From Anthonomus grandis grandis (lineage: Eukaryota; Arthropoda; Insecta; Coleoptera; Curculionidae): a stretch of DNA of 64,000 nt. The position numbers and the translations under genes were made by a program. The notes under the pieces were generated by a model. The model ran no database searches, had not been told where the DNA came from, and saw nothing but the letters and a program-made list of their open reading frames with translations. The stretch is from assembly GCF_022605725.1 (NCBI RefSeq), contig NC_065549.1, forward strand, positions 17,203,614 to 17,267,613, in the 5' to 3' direction. Shown one piece after another: positions 10,686 to 21,835 of this stretch; positions within the stretch are counted from its first letter, which is position 1, and every line of letters starts with the position of its first letter.

Positions 10686-10693
<8 letters not shown>
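9952..10693 (+). pseudogene. LINE ORF2, linker and start of reverse transcriptase (outer nested LINE)
   Basis: An open frame without stops reads KSWINSNIKNYGKYIKDLYV, a lysine-rich linker, NKFSVGLDKIPTIILKH and the RT-1/2 block AARIVPVHKKGDAQVLENYR...LLSSLSKVFERAIY, the N-terminal fingers of a jockey/CR1-like reverse transcriptase. At about 10690 it runs into the (TTA)n tail of a minus-strand LINE. The frame continues at 12512 with SQLMTFLDQYNIL. The endonuclease is missing (5' truncation). Confidence 0.85.
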
Positions 10694-10718
<25 letters not shown>

Positions 10719-12511
10719 GCCTTTATTTCCAACAGGCAACTTGCCCAATAACAGGAAACAGTTGCAAAACAATGAAAAATATAGTTAAAAAAAACACACA
10801 CAAACAAACCTAAAAGAATGAACAGAAAAGAAAAAGAGTAAAGTAAAGTCACATTCTCAAAAGTTATCCAAAGAATTAGAACAAATAACTATTAATATGA
10901 TATAAAAACCCAATTATAAAAGTTTAACAAGATAATCACATATTCAACAAAATTAAATTAAATTAAATTAACTGCAATATACCTACTAACTATAACTTAA
11001 ACACATGGGTCTTAATCCCAAGAGTAATGATCCACCAAGATATCGACAATCACATGAACCGGAGAGAAATTTATATCGCACATGTGACAGATCCGATTAA
11101 ATATAGCGCATATTGTATATAGTGGCGATTTCAACAGGATGTTAGTATGAGGCCTTGGCAGAAAGAATGTTAGGGGATGTCTAGCATTAAGCCTAGGCAC
11201 CATGAAACGTACACCGGAAAGAAGTACAGGACTATCAATGAATCCATTCAGTAACCCATGCAGGAATTTTACAGAGAAGATCATTCTTCTGAGTTGTAAT
11301 GGATGTAGATTGAAGCATTCCAATAGTTGCCGATGATCAAACCCTCTTACCGGATATATGCCATCCTGCCTGAAGACCAAAAACTTAGCAAATCTACGCT
11401 GAACAGATTCAAGGAGACCAACATGATTCTGATAGAGCGTGTTCCATATAATGCAGCCAAACTCCAGTTTTGATCTCACAAAGCAACAGAAAAGCAGTTT
11501 TAATGTAGACTCCAAAGTAAAACTCTGAGAACTTCTAATTATGAACCCAAGCCTTCTCAGGGCTGACTTGACTATGTTATTGAAGTGTGGAACGAATGTA
11601 AATTCAGAGTCAAAGGTTATAGCAAGATCAGTAATTTGCTCTAATCTACTCAAAATAGAATCATTAATAAAGTAATTAAAATTTAAGGGTGTTTTTGATC
11701 TAGAGTAACTGACCACACTACACTTAGCCGCATTCAAGCCTAACCTGTTAACAGCACACCATACCTCCAATGTATTTAGACAGTTCTGAAGAAAAACACA
11801 ATCCTCCAAACCATATACATTTAAATATAGCTTCAAATCATCGGCAAAAGCCAGCCTATGACAAGTGAGTGACTCAATCAAGTCATTTATAAAAAAACTA
11901 AACAGGAGCGGACCCAGGTTCGAGCCCTGTGGCACACCCGACGTTACGTTAAAAAGTTGTGATTTAAAGCCCTCATATTCAACATATTGAGATCTACCAA
12001 TCAAGTAGGAATGAAATAAATTAAATAATCTCCCTGAAAAACCATACTGAGTTAATTTATGCAGCAAAATATAGTGATCTATTCGATCAAAGGCTTTTTG
12101 GAAGTCGGTATAAATAACATCGACTTGAGTATTAACATCAAGTGATTCACAGATGTGGCTAGACAGACAGGATAAGTTAGTAACACAAGATCGCCCGCTA
12201 AAAAATCCATGCTGGTCTACAGAGATGAGTTCTTTTGCGTGACTAAATAGCGACCGATTCAGGATAATTTCGAAAAGTTTTGAGAAGTTACAGAGTAATG
12301 AGATTGGCCTGTAGTTCATGATTAAATCAGAGTCCCCAGCTTTTAAAATAGGTATTATTTTAGCAGTCTTCCAAATTTCAGGGATTTGTTCTGTTGTCAG
12401 TATTAAGTTGAAAATGTAGGTCAGCGGATCTGCCAGGACACCAATGCAATCTTTAACCAAGAAGCTAGGCACACCGTCTACACCAGATGTTAACTTATTT
12501 TTGAGTTCCAT
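10690..12511 (-). mobile_element. LINE inserted in minus orientation (inner nested LINE)
   Basis: On the minus strand this runs from the break in the outer LINE at 12511 to a 3' end reading TTGGAAATAAAGGCTTATTA and then (TTA)n at 10690-10720. It is 5' truncated and carries one long uninterrupted reverse transcriptase frame (11012-12511). The outer LINE frame resumes exactly after 12511, so this element is younger than the outer LINE. A short TATA-type target duplication is possible at the junctions (AGCTATATA / CATATAGCC). Confidence 0.85.
11012..12511 (-). CDS. Non-LTR retrotransposon reverse transcriptase, 5'-truncated ORF2 (about 499 aa)
   Basis: One frame open for about 1.5 kb encodes most of a LINE reverse transcriptase. 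Blocks in order: GVDGVPSFLVKD, TAKIIPILKAGDSDLIMNYR (RT-1), GRSCVTNL, DFQKAFDRIDHYILLHKL (RT-3, first catalytic Asp), SGVPQGSNLGPLLF (RT-4), LAFADDLKLY (FADD catalytic pair), LGLNAAKCSVVSYSR, and a C-terminal region with SKLEFGCIIWN and ESVQRRFAKFLV. It lacks the endonuclease and a true start because of truncation; the first in-frame Met is an internal residue. With no stops across 499 codons it looks recent. A 3'UTR of about 300 bp leads to the (TTA)n tail. Confidence 0.9.
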   Translation of the reverse strand: MELKNKLTSGVDGVPSFLVKDCIGVLADPLTYIFNLILTTEQIPEIWKTAKIIPILKAGDSDLIMNYRPISLLCNFSKLFEIILNRSLFSHAKELISVDQHGFFSGRSCVTNLSCLSSHICESLDVNTQVDVIYTDFQKAFDRIDHYILLHKLTQYGFSGRLFNLFHSYLIGRSQYVEYEGFKSQLFNVTSGVPQGSNLGPLLFSFFINDLIESLTCHRLAFADDLKLYLNVYGLEDCVFLQNCLNTLEVWCAVNRLGLNAAKCSVVSYSRSKTPLNFNYFINDSILSRLEQITDLAITFDSEFTFVPHFNNIVKSALRRLGFIIRSSQSFTLESTLKLLFCCFVRSKLEFGCIIWNTLYQNHVGLLESVQRRFAKFLVFRQDGIYPVRGFDHRQLLECFNLHPLQLRRMIFSVKFLHGLLNGFIDSPVLLSGVRFMVPRLNARHPLTFFLPRPHTNILLKSPLYTICAIFNRICHMCDINFSPVHVIVDILVDHYSWD

Positions 12512-14056
12512 ATAGCCAATTAATGACCTTCTTAGATCAGTATAATATACTTTCTGATAAACAGTATGGCTTTAGACCTAATCGATCAACACAATTGGCA
12601 ATATTCACAACAATAAATCATATAATAAACAATGTTGACTGTAACAGGAGGGTGGCTGGGCTTTTTTTTGATCTTTCTAAGGCCTTTGACACCATTGATC
12701 ATGGGATGTTGTTGCATAGATTGGAACACTATGGTTTGAGAGGATTGTCTGGTGCTTTACTGGGGTCTTATCTGGAGGAAAGAAAACAAATTGTGTGTAT
12801 CTCAAAGGACAATAGAAATTATTATTCTAAGCCAGTTATTGTTTCGCAAGGTGTACCTCAGGGCTCGATTCTCGGTCCTGTGCTGTTTCTATTGTATGTG
12901 AATTCACTTTCAGATGAGGTGGCTGCGGGACTCCTCTGCCAGTATGCTGATGATACATTGGCTGTTGTGGTGGGGCAGGATTTTGGGAGCCTGGCTAACG
13001 AGTGCTCATGTGCAGCAGGGACAATGCAGGATTGGTGTGATGGGGCAGGGTTAATTCTGAACTGCGAAAAGACTGGTCTAATGCTATTTCAGAAAAATCC
13101 CAAATTAACAGAGTCTGTTTATTTGAAAATGCGAGGTAAATCAGTGCCTGTGGAAAACACAGTTAAATTTTTAGGGGTCACCTTGGACACTGCTCTTGGC
13201 TGGGAGGAACATGTGAGGGTGCTCCAATCTAAACTAAATATCTTTTGTGCATTAGTGCAAAGACTAAAATATTCATAAAAAGTAAATTCCATAAGACAGT
13301 TTTATTTTACAGGGGTGCAGTCATTGATTGCCTATAGTGTGATGTTTTGGGGATCCTCCTCTGTGGCCCCTCAAATTTTTGTAGTTCAGAAAAGGATCAT
13401 CAGAGCTATGCTGGGGTTGCGCCCTGGAACATCATGCAAACCACATTTTGAATCACTGAACATAATGACTGTGCCTTCAATCTACTTTATGTCCTTGGTG
13501 ATGTTTGTCAAAAGGCACCCACACCTTTTTTCAGGAAACAGTGACCATTATGGCACTGATATTGCAGTAATCACAAGGGGGAGGGAAGATCTTCGGGCAC
13601 CAGCCCATGGTTCAGCGTTTTTTGAAAGGGGTCCTTATTATATGGCAGTTAAAGCATATGGGTTATTACCACCAGAAATAAAATCCATTAATAATAGTGT
13701 TAAATTTAGGAAAGCCACTAGTCAGTTTCTTTTAGATAAGTGCTTTTATGATTTTAAATTTAGATTTTGATGTGCCAGACCTGTGAACCTGTTACACATA
13801 TGTACATATTCTATATATTTTGAACTTCATTTATTGATATTGTAATTTTAACTTTGTAGTTGCTGTTTTAACTTTTACTGTTTGTTAGTCTATCTCATTT
13901 TATTCTATATGTATTTGATTGTACCATGTTTCTTATTATATGCAATATTCATCGTGAATCTATTTTAGGAAATTCACCATTTCTGCTTGACGTTGCTTTG
14001 TCAAATTTATTTTGATTTTGTTGGCAATAAAGGAAATATTATTATTATTATTATTA
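12512..14056 (+). pseudogene. LINE ORF2, reverse transcriptase core to 3' tail (outer nested LINE)
   Basis: Continuation of 9952-10693. It reads YGFRPNRSTQLAIF, DLSKAFDTIDHGMLLHRLEH (RT-3), SQGVPQGSILGPVLFLLYVN (RT-4), CQYADDTLAVVVG (intact YADD), LILNCEKTGLMLF and KFLGVTLDTALGW to a stop at 13278. It then reads SLIAYSVMFWGSSS to LLPPEIKSINNSVKFRK (13315-13770). Apart from that stop the RT is well kept. A 3'UTR of about 250 bp ends TTGGCAATAAAGGAAATATT followed by (ATT)n at about 14036-14056. The insertion target was the DDE-like gene copy 1. Confidence 0.9.
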
Positions 14057-14730
14057 TATGTAGAAGGATGTCGAACCCAGAATACAGAACCAAAAAAATT
14101 AAAATATTATTATTAGGTATTTAATACAAAATTTAATTTGCATTTCAAAATTCCTCATCAAGACACCTGCAAGTTGTGTGATGATCTAGAGTTAAAACTG
14201 AAAAGTGCCAACAATGATGACTTAAAAAACAATATTTCAGTTGAAAAGGAGTTGCATTTATGAAAAGCAGACTCAGCAAGGGAGAGTATAGGGAGTGACT
14301 CAAAAAAAATTACAGATGCATACATTGTAACGTTTGATTTACAAAAGGCTTTGCCTTTCCCTAAGCTGACAACATCTGTGGTGTACTATAGAAGAAATCT
14401 GTATCTATATAATCTAGGAATACATTCCATTTAAAGCATTTAAGGCACTATGCTACGAATCATAAACATATCATTGCTTATTCAGACTCATGTACAGGTC
14501 AAAATTGGAATATAAAGATGAGTTTATTTTTCTTGAAACTAGTACAAGACTCAGAATTTGATATTAACATCATAGATCTTAAATTTTTGGTGTCTGGGCA
14601 CTCTTTTCTTCCAAATGATGGCCAATTCGGTACAATTGAAGGTGAAAGCAGACGTCACAGTGTAATCTACCATCCAGATGAGTGGATTAATATTATTAAG
14701 AATTCCAAACGAAAAGAACCCAAGTTTTAA
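14057..14730 (+). pseudogene. DDE-transposase-like gene copy 1, 3' part
   Basis: Coding resumes after the LINE tail. It reads EGCRTQNTEPKKLKYY, then KIPHQDTCKLCDDLE (Cys pair), a linker with a stop near 14261, AYIVTFDLQKALPFPKLTTS (candidate first catalytic Asp in FDLQK), VVYYRRNLYLYNLGIH, IIAYSDSCTGQNWNIKMSLF (candidate second Asp in SDSC-x-GQN) and LKFLVSGHSFLPNDGQFGTI, ending at 14730. D-L-Q-K, then D-x-C-x-G-Q-N, then GHS...ND-x-FG recur in the other two copies. That suggests an RNase-H-fold transposase, which is inferred from the motif pattern and not demonstrated. Confidence 0.65.
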
Positions 14731-15115
14731 GGCATTTTTTTGTAAAAAATCTGAATTTGTCATTAAGCCCACTTATGTTACACTGTATTATTAATGAATA
14801 AACATTTGAGTTATGTTGAAATATTTTGCTGAATTTTTTATTCTAATTTTAACAATTATGTCAGTTCTCCGAATTTAATGTATTCGGAGTTAGACCATTA
14901 TTATTCTATGTGCCTCAATTGTCTGGACCATGTGCTGTCTGGAGAACAAAGGTCATGCTATAAAATATGAAGGATTATCTTATAAAATATTTAGTTGTTT
15001 TTTGTAGAAAAAAATTTTTTTAGAATACTCTTTTTTTTGTCCACTTATATTATTAGAATAAAATATTTTTATTTTGTTACACTGACAAAAATATTAATAT
15101 TCTAAATTTTATTGT
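14731..15115. other. AT-rich non-coding stretch with a small hairpin
   Basis: A short palindrome (CTCCGAAT / ATTCGGAG) lies at 14867-14889. Nothing else is supported. Confidence 0.4.
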
Positions 15116-15432
15116 TTTATTTTTGTTTAATACCCTTCCCGCCTTTAAACAAAATAACTGTTAAGTAAATAAAATACAACAATAGTGAGTTTTTTAAAAT
15201 TATGCATAAACAACTACCTACTTTACCTTTATTTTTTTTGACCATAACTGTGTATCTTTCTGAATCTAATCTATCTGATTTGACTTTATTTTTATTATAT
15301 TTTTCTTTGTTTGTATTTTTCATAATAATTTGTGCTTTTATAATATTTAGTGTTGTTTATACCTGGTTTGTGCTTTGTTTATAACAATGTATTTTATTAA
15401 TACAATAAAGCTTTCTTTATTATTATTATTTT
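15116..15432 (+). repeat. LINE 3' end with (TTA)n tail (no coding part)
   Basis: A T-rich tract ends in ACAATAAAGCTTTC followed by TTATTATTATT (about 15403-15430). It has the same layout as the tail at 14020-14056 (AATAAAG, then a TTA microsatellite), so it is probably a severely 5'-truncated LINE 3'UTR. The 60-codon frame inside is hydrophobic only because of its T-rich composition. Confidence 0.5.
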
Positions 15433-16558
15433 TGTACATCCAACAAATCCTTTTGATCTACTTCCTTTATAATATATATATTTTAATTATTATCAGATTT
15501 TGCCATAGAGAAAAAACACAAAATGTGACATGAAAAATTGGTTATTCAATCAATTCACCAAAAAAAATTTATTCTGATAAAATCAATCATGCCAATCTTG
15601 ATATTTCTATAAACAAATAATTTTGATTTTAAATAAACACTTTAGATATCACTAGTAATTAATGCCTAAAAAATTTAATGTAACATTAAGCATAAAGAAA
15701 ATTAAATTAAATAAAAGTGAAATAGATTATACACTAATTTTTTTAAGTAATTTAAAAGGAATTTAATGAGATACACATTTGAAGAAAATTTTTATTTAAA
15801 ACACATGTTTTTCCTATAGGCATGCAAGTTTTTCATATAATATTGAATATTGCTAATTGGTTTATGTCAATACCTGATCAAATTTTATTGATAAAACAAC
15901 AAAAGATAATGACAAAAACTTCCTATTAAGGTCAAGGAAATAAGCTTTCAGCCAAAACAAATCCTAGCAATAATTATTTCATTATGCATATTTTATGCAA
16001 AATAAGATGCTATTTAATAAAACCTATGAATTTGTGTAAAATAAAATAAATATTTAGATAAAAACTGACTTATGCGCATTGGAGTGATCCTCCATTATTA
16101 ACCCAGGACCCATTTCCTTGAAAAATGAAAGCAAAACAACTGATTTTGACAGGGGACCAGCCAGCAAGCTTTTGTTTTATTTACCTTTACCACCATTTCA
16201 GATTTTCTCATACTACGCACATCGCGTTGACCTTTTTTATTGAATAATTTTCTAACACTTGGAAAAGGAAAATTTATGATGGAATTTGTTGCGGAATATG
16301 TGGGCTAAGGCGAGCACATAAAAAAAATTAAATGCGTATTTATTTTTGATAGGATCGGATAATAGTGCATGAACTAGCTCACCCTGTCACAAACAGCTGA
16401 TTGCTTTGTTTGGTTGGGATATGCCCTTATTACCTCCTTCCTGCAGGATGACACCCGAACAAATGCATTAAACCCGTCTCATAATTTATTTATGGAAACA
16501 AAGAAACTACAGCAAACCATAAAAGACGCGCATAAGACCCTGTAAACCTAGAATCTTT
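15433..16558. other. Putative RanBPM first-intron sequence, otherwise featureless
   Basis: AT-rich and without long frames. As the RanBPM exon on the minus strand ends at 16565 with a good donor, this is inferred to be its first intron. No SPRY-domain exon was found down to position 1. Confidence 0.5.
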
Positions 16559-16564
16559 GCTCAC

Positions 16565-16757
16565 CTTTGTAGTGGACACGCAGATTTCCTTGGGACAGGC
16601 CTATAAAGTTAAATTTTTCCTTGGTGCTCCAGGCCCTCGGCAAGGGTGTCTTTGACTCGTTTACCGCGGGATAAAGTCTTTTTAAACGGTCCATGGACCC
16701 GATTTGCGTTTCGTTTTGTGAATTCATCGTTACACGACCACTACTCACGGCAGCCAT
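16565..16757 (-). CDS. RanBPM: RanBPM/RanBP9-type protein, first coding exon (partial gene)
   Basis: The minus-strand ATG at 16757 starts MAAVSSGRVTMNSQ, followed by DRLKRLYPAVN, KTPLPRAWSTKEKFNFIGLS and NLRVHYKG. This is the hallmark opening of RanBPM/RanBP9/RanBP10, just before and entering the SPRY domain. The exon holds 64 codons plus one base, ends AAAG, and is followed by a donor GTGAGC (16564-16559), so the split glycine codon completes in the next exon. Family members are scaffold subunits of the CTLH/GID E3 ligase complex, with SPRY, LisH, CTLH and CRA domains. Those later exons are not in this window, so the gene must extend left past position 1. An upstream in-frame Met at 16808 exists, but the sequence before 16757 does not look conserved. 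Confidence 0.85.
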
Positions 16758-17100
16758 TATTGCTGAACTACCTTCTCGACTCTTATTGGTTACTGACGTT
16801 TTCGTCACTGATCGGATTTGTCAGGAAGAGTTTTATCACAGATGCCAGATTTCACATTCAGTTTTTCAAGGAATATAATTCATTGTTATCAAAATGCTCT
16901 TTATCCGAGCAAAATTCCAGCACGTAATTACTTATTAAATGTCAAAAAATTTATGCAACTTTAAAATAGCTCATTGGCATTTTCCTGCTGTCATTTTTAT
17001 AGCGGTTTTTGACTTTTAAATATTTAAAATGAAAAGTTTGATGAAAACGGTGACTCCTTGGCAACGTTGTTAAATAAATTATCTCTATGCAGATTCCGTT
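16758..17100 (-). promoter_or_regulatory. Putative 5'UTR and promoter of the RanBPM-like gene
   Basis: The sequence just upstream of the start codon is less AT-rich than its surroundings. It holds CpG-containing words and a TTGGCAACGTTG palindromic word near 17061-17071. No TATA box is evident. The assignment follows from position only. Confidence 0.4.
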
Positions 17101-17682
17101 GTCATATATCTGTTTCGACTTTTATTTTTGTTTGAGGCAAGTTTTATTACTACCCAGTTTTATTTAAAAAAAAAAAAAACACTGTAAGATATTATCAGAA
17201 CTTTTAGGCTTCACTCCTTACTTCAATTCGCTGAATAAAGCACAATCACAATCTTACTAGATACATCTACAATCTTAATATTACAAATGTAAAGTAGCTA
17301 GATGCAAGATATTTTGCGAAACACGACAACCCTGTGTCAATTAAAAACTAATGTTTCCTGCCGAATTGTATTCGATTTTGAAGTTTACTCTGCTATGCGT
17401 TAACAGATGGCACCACATGAAACAAATAACAATAATGTAATGGCTCATGCTTGGGCACTCTTTTAGTACAAGAGCACGTTACAGAAACATAAACTAAAAA
17501 ACTATAGAGACCTATGGGACAAAATAAAATCATAAATTCACCAAACATACAGGATGTCCATGTTTTGAATGTAAAAAAATGGAATCAAGGAATTTTTAAA
17601 ATCCCTAGTATTTTTGAAGATAAAATAAATAACAATTAGCTGTCTCCAGATTGTTATTTATTTATTAAATTCTAGCAGTACA
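17101..17682. other. Non-coding stretch with one lone transposon-end-like word
   Basis: ATACAGGATGTCCATG near 17549 resembles the TA-CAGGGTGTCC ends of IS630-like elements seen elsewhere in the window. No partner end was found. The rest is AT-rich and featureless. Confidence 0.35.
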
Positions 17683-17683
17683 G

Positions 17684-18897
17684 GGTGGCCAGATAAGCAT
17701 GCAAAGTGCTGTATTTTGGAAACTATTCGCCGTAGAGACTTGCGGTAAAAAATTTTATAACTAAAGTTGCCAAAAGAATATCTTGGAAAATATTTTTAGA
17801 TTTTCAAGATGGTCGCCAGGGGGCGTAACTGCCGTCTTAAACCTTTAAGTGATTTTTCACTGAAATCTACTCAGTAAATGTTACGAAAAAATAGATGCTT
17901 TTTAAAGCTGAGCTCTACTCGAGTAATTTTTGTTTAACACTTTGTGACGTATCTATTAAAATAAAGTGGTGGGGGATAATTTAATGTTTTTTAAAATAAA
18001 CAGCTGTAACTCCTAAACAACTGAACGGATTTTAACAAACTTGGTCTCGTTGGAAAAAACATTTATTGTTCCATCAAATTCGTCTTATCTGTGATATGTC
18101 TAGTTCTTAGTAATGCCGCTAGAGCGCGTTTTTTGATCTAATAACAGAAAATTGCAAAATTCTCTAAAAAATTAAATGCAATAATATGACTTCACAAAAA
18201 TTTAGTGAAATGATAGCTAAATAGGCCAGTGAAAACCTTATCTCGATATCTTATTCGTAGCCTGAAATATCGAAGAAAGAATATTTAGTTATCATATAAT
18301 TTTAATAAGACGATATTACACCGATATTTATTGTTATTTATTTGTCTTTTTTCAAGGTTAAATGATAAAATGTTAACCTTAATGATAAAATGTTAAAACC
18401 TCTGAAAAATATTTAGAGTAGCTTCAAAATCAGATAGTATCTAGTTTAATTGCACTTTATCCAAATGGTAAAAACCTGTTTATACCGGCAGATTCGATAA
18501 GGTTCCAACAGGATGGCACCCCCCCATACTATTCGCGAACAGTACGAGATTACCTTACCAATATTTTCCTAAATAGATGGATTGGAAGGGGGGGTTTTAT
18601 TGAATGGCCAGCAAGGTCGCCAGATTTAACCCCATTGGATTTTTATCTATGGGGTTATCTACAATCTAAAATTTATTTTGATAAACCTGAAAGCTTAGAA
18701 GAATTAAAAAATAGAATTAGAGCCGAAATACAACAAATCCGGCCTCAAACAATAAGTAAAGTATTACAAGAATTTGAAACGCACTGTACAGTGTACAGGA
18801 CGTTGATGATATTGTTGTTTAACTGTTTAAATTCTCTAGAAAATATTCTGTCTAGTCTTTCTCCATATGATGGATGCGATAGATGTCTAACTTAATA
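17684..18897 (+). pseudogene. IS630/mariner-like transposase, C-terminal fragment
   Basis: It starts at a TACAGGGTGGCCAG end near 17682. A degraded interior with a 22-bp tandem word (AATGATAAAATGTTAA type, about 18358-18400) is followed by a coding stretch from about 18485: FQQDGTPPYYSRTVRDYL, NRWIGRGGFIEWPARSPDLT, LDFYLWGYLQSKIY and a C-terminal helix. QQDG carries the second catalytic Asp and SPDL the third, with 36 residues between them by my count. The N-terminal DNA-binding domain and first Asp are missing or unrecognisable. It belongs to the same transposase class as 54950-57426 but is a different, older family. Confidence 0.75.
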
Positions 18898-19079
18898 GAC
18901 GATAGGTTGGTCTTTTGTACCCTGGAAATGGGTACTCCTTAGTTTATTGATAGATCGATTACCTTTAGGGACTTAAAAACTTTAACAGGCAGTTGTTTGA
19001 TTTGTAAATGCGTCATACCGATTTTGATAGCTTTTTACTAGAAGGAAATATTAACAATAAGCTGAACTATTTTAAAAAA

Positions 19080-20060
19080 AACGTTAACTAAAGTATTTGA
19101 TACGTACGCGCCCCTATGGACGTGTACTAAAAAGCGTAAATGTAGGTCTTACATTCCGGATACTATTAAGGAAATCATCAACTTAAAACGAAAAGCTTTT
19201 ATTAAATATAAGAGAACTAAAAACATATATTTCATACACAATATTATCTAGATTTTAAAAACTACCTTATTACCTTTCTGTTGCTATTAAGAGTGAAAAG
19301 AAAGCCTACATGCAGTCAGAAGACCTGGGCTTTTATTATTCCATTTAAATGCTCCCTAAAAAATTCACTTAAAATATGTACATGTTGTGAGTTCACTGGC
19401 TAGGTTAACATGTCTTTCTTGTCTTCTGTCGCTTCTATTATTAAGGCTCTACTCAAGACCTCAGGGGTCGAGACTTATGCTTAGAGCTAAGACCAATTTG
19501 TTTCTTACCAATACTTGCAAAGATGCACTTGATATGCAATGTGATTATGAAGTGTTTCGCTGAGGGAAATATCTTTCCCTCTGTGCACTCTGGATTTAGG
19601 GGGGGCCATAATGGCAGCAGCGTTGTAAATTCTGCAACGTTGCAAATGAACTCATATAGACCGCGCTAGGGTAGCATGTTTGATTTTCCTTAACTATAGC
19701 AAAGCCTCTGATCTGATTAATCCGGAAATGTTTGTAGTTATGCTGTCGTACTATATCTTTCCTAAGGAAGCATGCCGGTGGTTCTACACCTATCTATTTC
19801 AAAGAACATAGTTTGTGTTGAGATTGACATTGTCAGGCATTCCGGTCATTGTGATTCTGGGTGTGCCTCAAGATAGTAATTTGGGATCCATGTTCTTTTT
19901 AATATACATATGACTGAACTTTTAACACAAGAAAAGTATGGCTTTGACAGCTCTACGCTGACGTTACCCAAATTATATTTGGATTTTGACCGGAGGAGTC
20001 CAGTGGACCGATGCAGAGGATTAATTTACAATAAGGAGTTACATAAAAATAGTATTTAAG
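19080..20060 (+). pseudogene. LINE ORF2 fragment, heavily decayed
   Basis: Pieces in different frames read PLWTCTKKRKCRSYIPDTIK (linker before RT) near 19110-19170. SGFRGGHN and SATLQMNS follow near 19590-19650, then FLNYSKASDLINPEMFVVML near 19690-19745 (RT-3, catalytic Asp lost), and ILGVPQDSNLGSMFFLIYI near 19855-19910 (RT-4). No YADD box is readable. The order and spacing fit a jockey-like non-LTR reverse transcriptase with many mutations. Confidence 0.65.
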
Positions 20061-20560
20061 AAAAAATCAAAGTTTTGTATCATTTAACACATGAGGGAAT
20101 TAAGGCGCAATCTTATTGGAATCACATAATTTTAAAATTATGAATTATCCCTATTTCTGCTATTTGATTTTCTAGAAGTTCTAGGTAGGTATTGTGTAAA
20201 TTGAATATAGTGAAAATTGAATATACTTTTAAACAAACGATAAACTTGTTGAAAAAAAACGCAAGTTTTAAAGATATCGGGATTCAATCTTTAGGCTAGA
20301 AAGGCTGAATTAGTTTTAATAAACATTTCATAAAATACCTTTTGAAAAACTTTTTACTTAGCATAGCTAATACGTCAGCTGGTAAATGAAAAGTATTACT
20401 GTCTGTGTCTCGTAATTATTATTTGTGCCCTGTCAAATATTTAGAGGAAATTACAAGGTGAGGGTTCTCACAGCGCATTATTTTACATACTTTAGTTTAA
20501 TAAGTAATTTATTAGTTTGCAGTATGCGCATCCTTCCGTACTAAATGTAGAGGGCTGATG
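20061..20560. other. AT-rich non-coding stretch
   Basis: Nothing supported. Confidence 0.4.
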
Positions 20561-20561
20561 C

Positions 20562-20720
20562 CTTGCCACATTAATAATAATACTTTTATTATTCCATAAA
20601 AATAATGCAATATTACAAAAATAATAATAACACACTGTATATAAAACAAATAAAGAAACACAAAATTCCATGGAATAAAAGGCAATTTCAGCTTCCATTA
20701 TTTACACAAAGAAAGAGCTG
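20562..20720 (-). repeat. LINE 3' end on minus strand
   Basis: Read on the minus strand, TATGGAATAATAAAAGTATT is followed by ATTATTAATGTGG at 20565-20600, a short (ATT)n tail after a T-rich 3'UTR. This is similar to the TTA-tailed LINEs elsewhere in the window. No coding region remains. Confidence 0.4.
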
Positions 20721-21590
20721 TTGAAGCCTTGAATTGACAAGATTCTATAAATAACGGTATATACATTGGCACTGCTGATCAAATATTGGGACAAAAAAAG
20801 GCTATAGAATATTTAATAATATTTTTCTGAAATTAGCACTATAAAATTTTAAACAATAGATACTATTAATATAAATTAATACATAGTAAGGATTAAAAAC
20901 AAATATAATGAAAATAATAATCATAAATCTAAACTTCTTAGGCACCAGAGAGAAGGTTTTGTTTCATATATTTTTTAAAACGCCATGCAGATCCAGTAAA
21001 ATCATGTATTTTAAATTTGTTTATGGTTAATGCGATCAAATATGAATCGGACTTCACAACACTATGGGGATATTACCATAGAGTGACAGGCGGTTTTGCA
21101 CTATAGTACTAACAGATTTACCTCTGGTTTTTGCGTTTTTGTTCTTGTTTTGTGACCCCCAATTCCCATTTATTAACATAATGTTTTATGGTTTTGTCTT
21201 AATGTTATCTTGATTTATGATAAATAAAACTCCCATCAAAATGTACCCCCTACAGAAACTGTTAAATTTAAGTTTATCTAAATAAAAAACGGACCTATTA
21301 GTGTATTATGAATTATAGCAGTTATAATATTATGCAAATATTGACCTTTTCCGGATACTAAGTATTTTCATCAGCACAATATATCTGCCGACTGTGCTGT
21401 TACGCCGATGTACTATGCTGTTTAGGATAAATGTTGATTTAGCAGATAACTAAATGTTTAAGAAAATCAATTAACATCATTTTTCTGCATCATACTTCAC
21501 AAAATTCTTGCATTCTTTCATGTAATAAAAAAAAATTCATACTATTATATAATTTTGAAATGGCAAAAAAAAAAGATTTTTTTTAGAAAT
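20721..21590. other. AT-rich non-coding stretch
   Basis: No coding motif or clear repeat is seen. Confidence 0.4.
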
Positions 21591-21591
21591 C

Positions 21592-21835
21592 TACAGGGTG
21601 TTCCATTTAAAAAATCCTAAGTCAGATACGTACTAAAGACGTATTTTGTACGTACTCCACAACATAATGTATGTACACAGTACGAACCCTAAAAGACGTA
21701 TTACGTACTATAGACATATAGAGGACGTCCACTTATCGCAGGATTCTACATCATAATATGTACATACTTTCAGGTACGTACTTTCAGGACCTTTTATGTC
21801 ATTTATTGGACATAATATGACGTAACTAGGATGTT
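21592..21835. repeat. Cluster of ACGT-core palindromes next to a lone transposon end
   Basis: It opens with TACAGGGTGTTCC (an IS630-like end). Over about 230 bp it then carries many palindromic words: TACGTAC three times or more, GACGTATT, TTACGTAC, GGACGTCC, GTACATAC and GACGTAAC. The density of ACGT cores is far above that of the flanks. It may be the subterminal region of a non-autonomous element. Confidence 0.45.

Noticed and set aside
15202..15384. Hydrophobic 60-codon ORF as a membrane protein
   Set aside because: It is T-rich LINE 3'UTR-like sequence ahead of a TTA tail; hydrophobicity follows from composition.
16646..16927. Plus-strand frames across the RanBPM exon
   Set aside because: They are shadows of the minus-strand exon, which has a family match and a splice donor.
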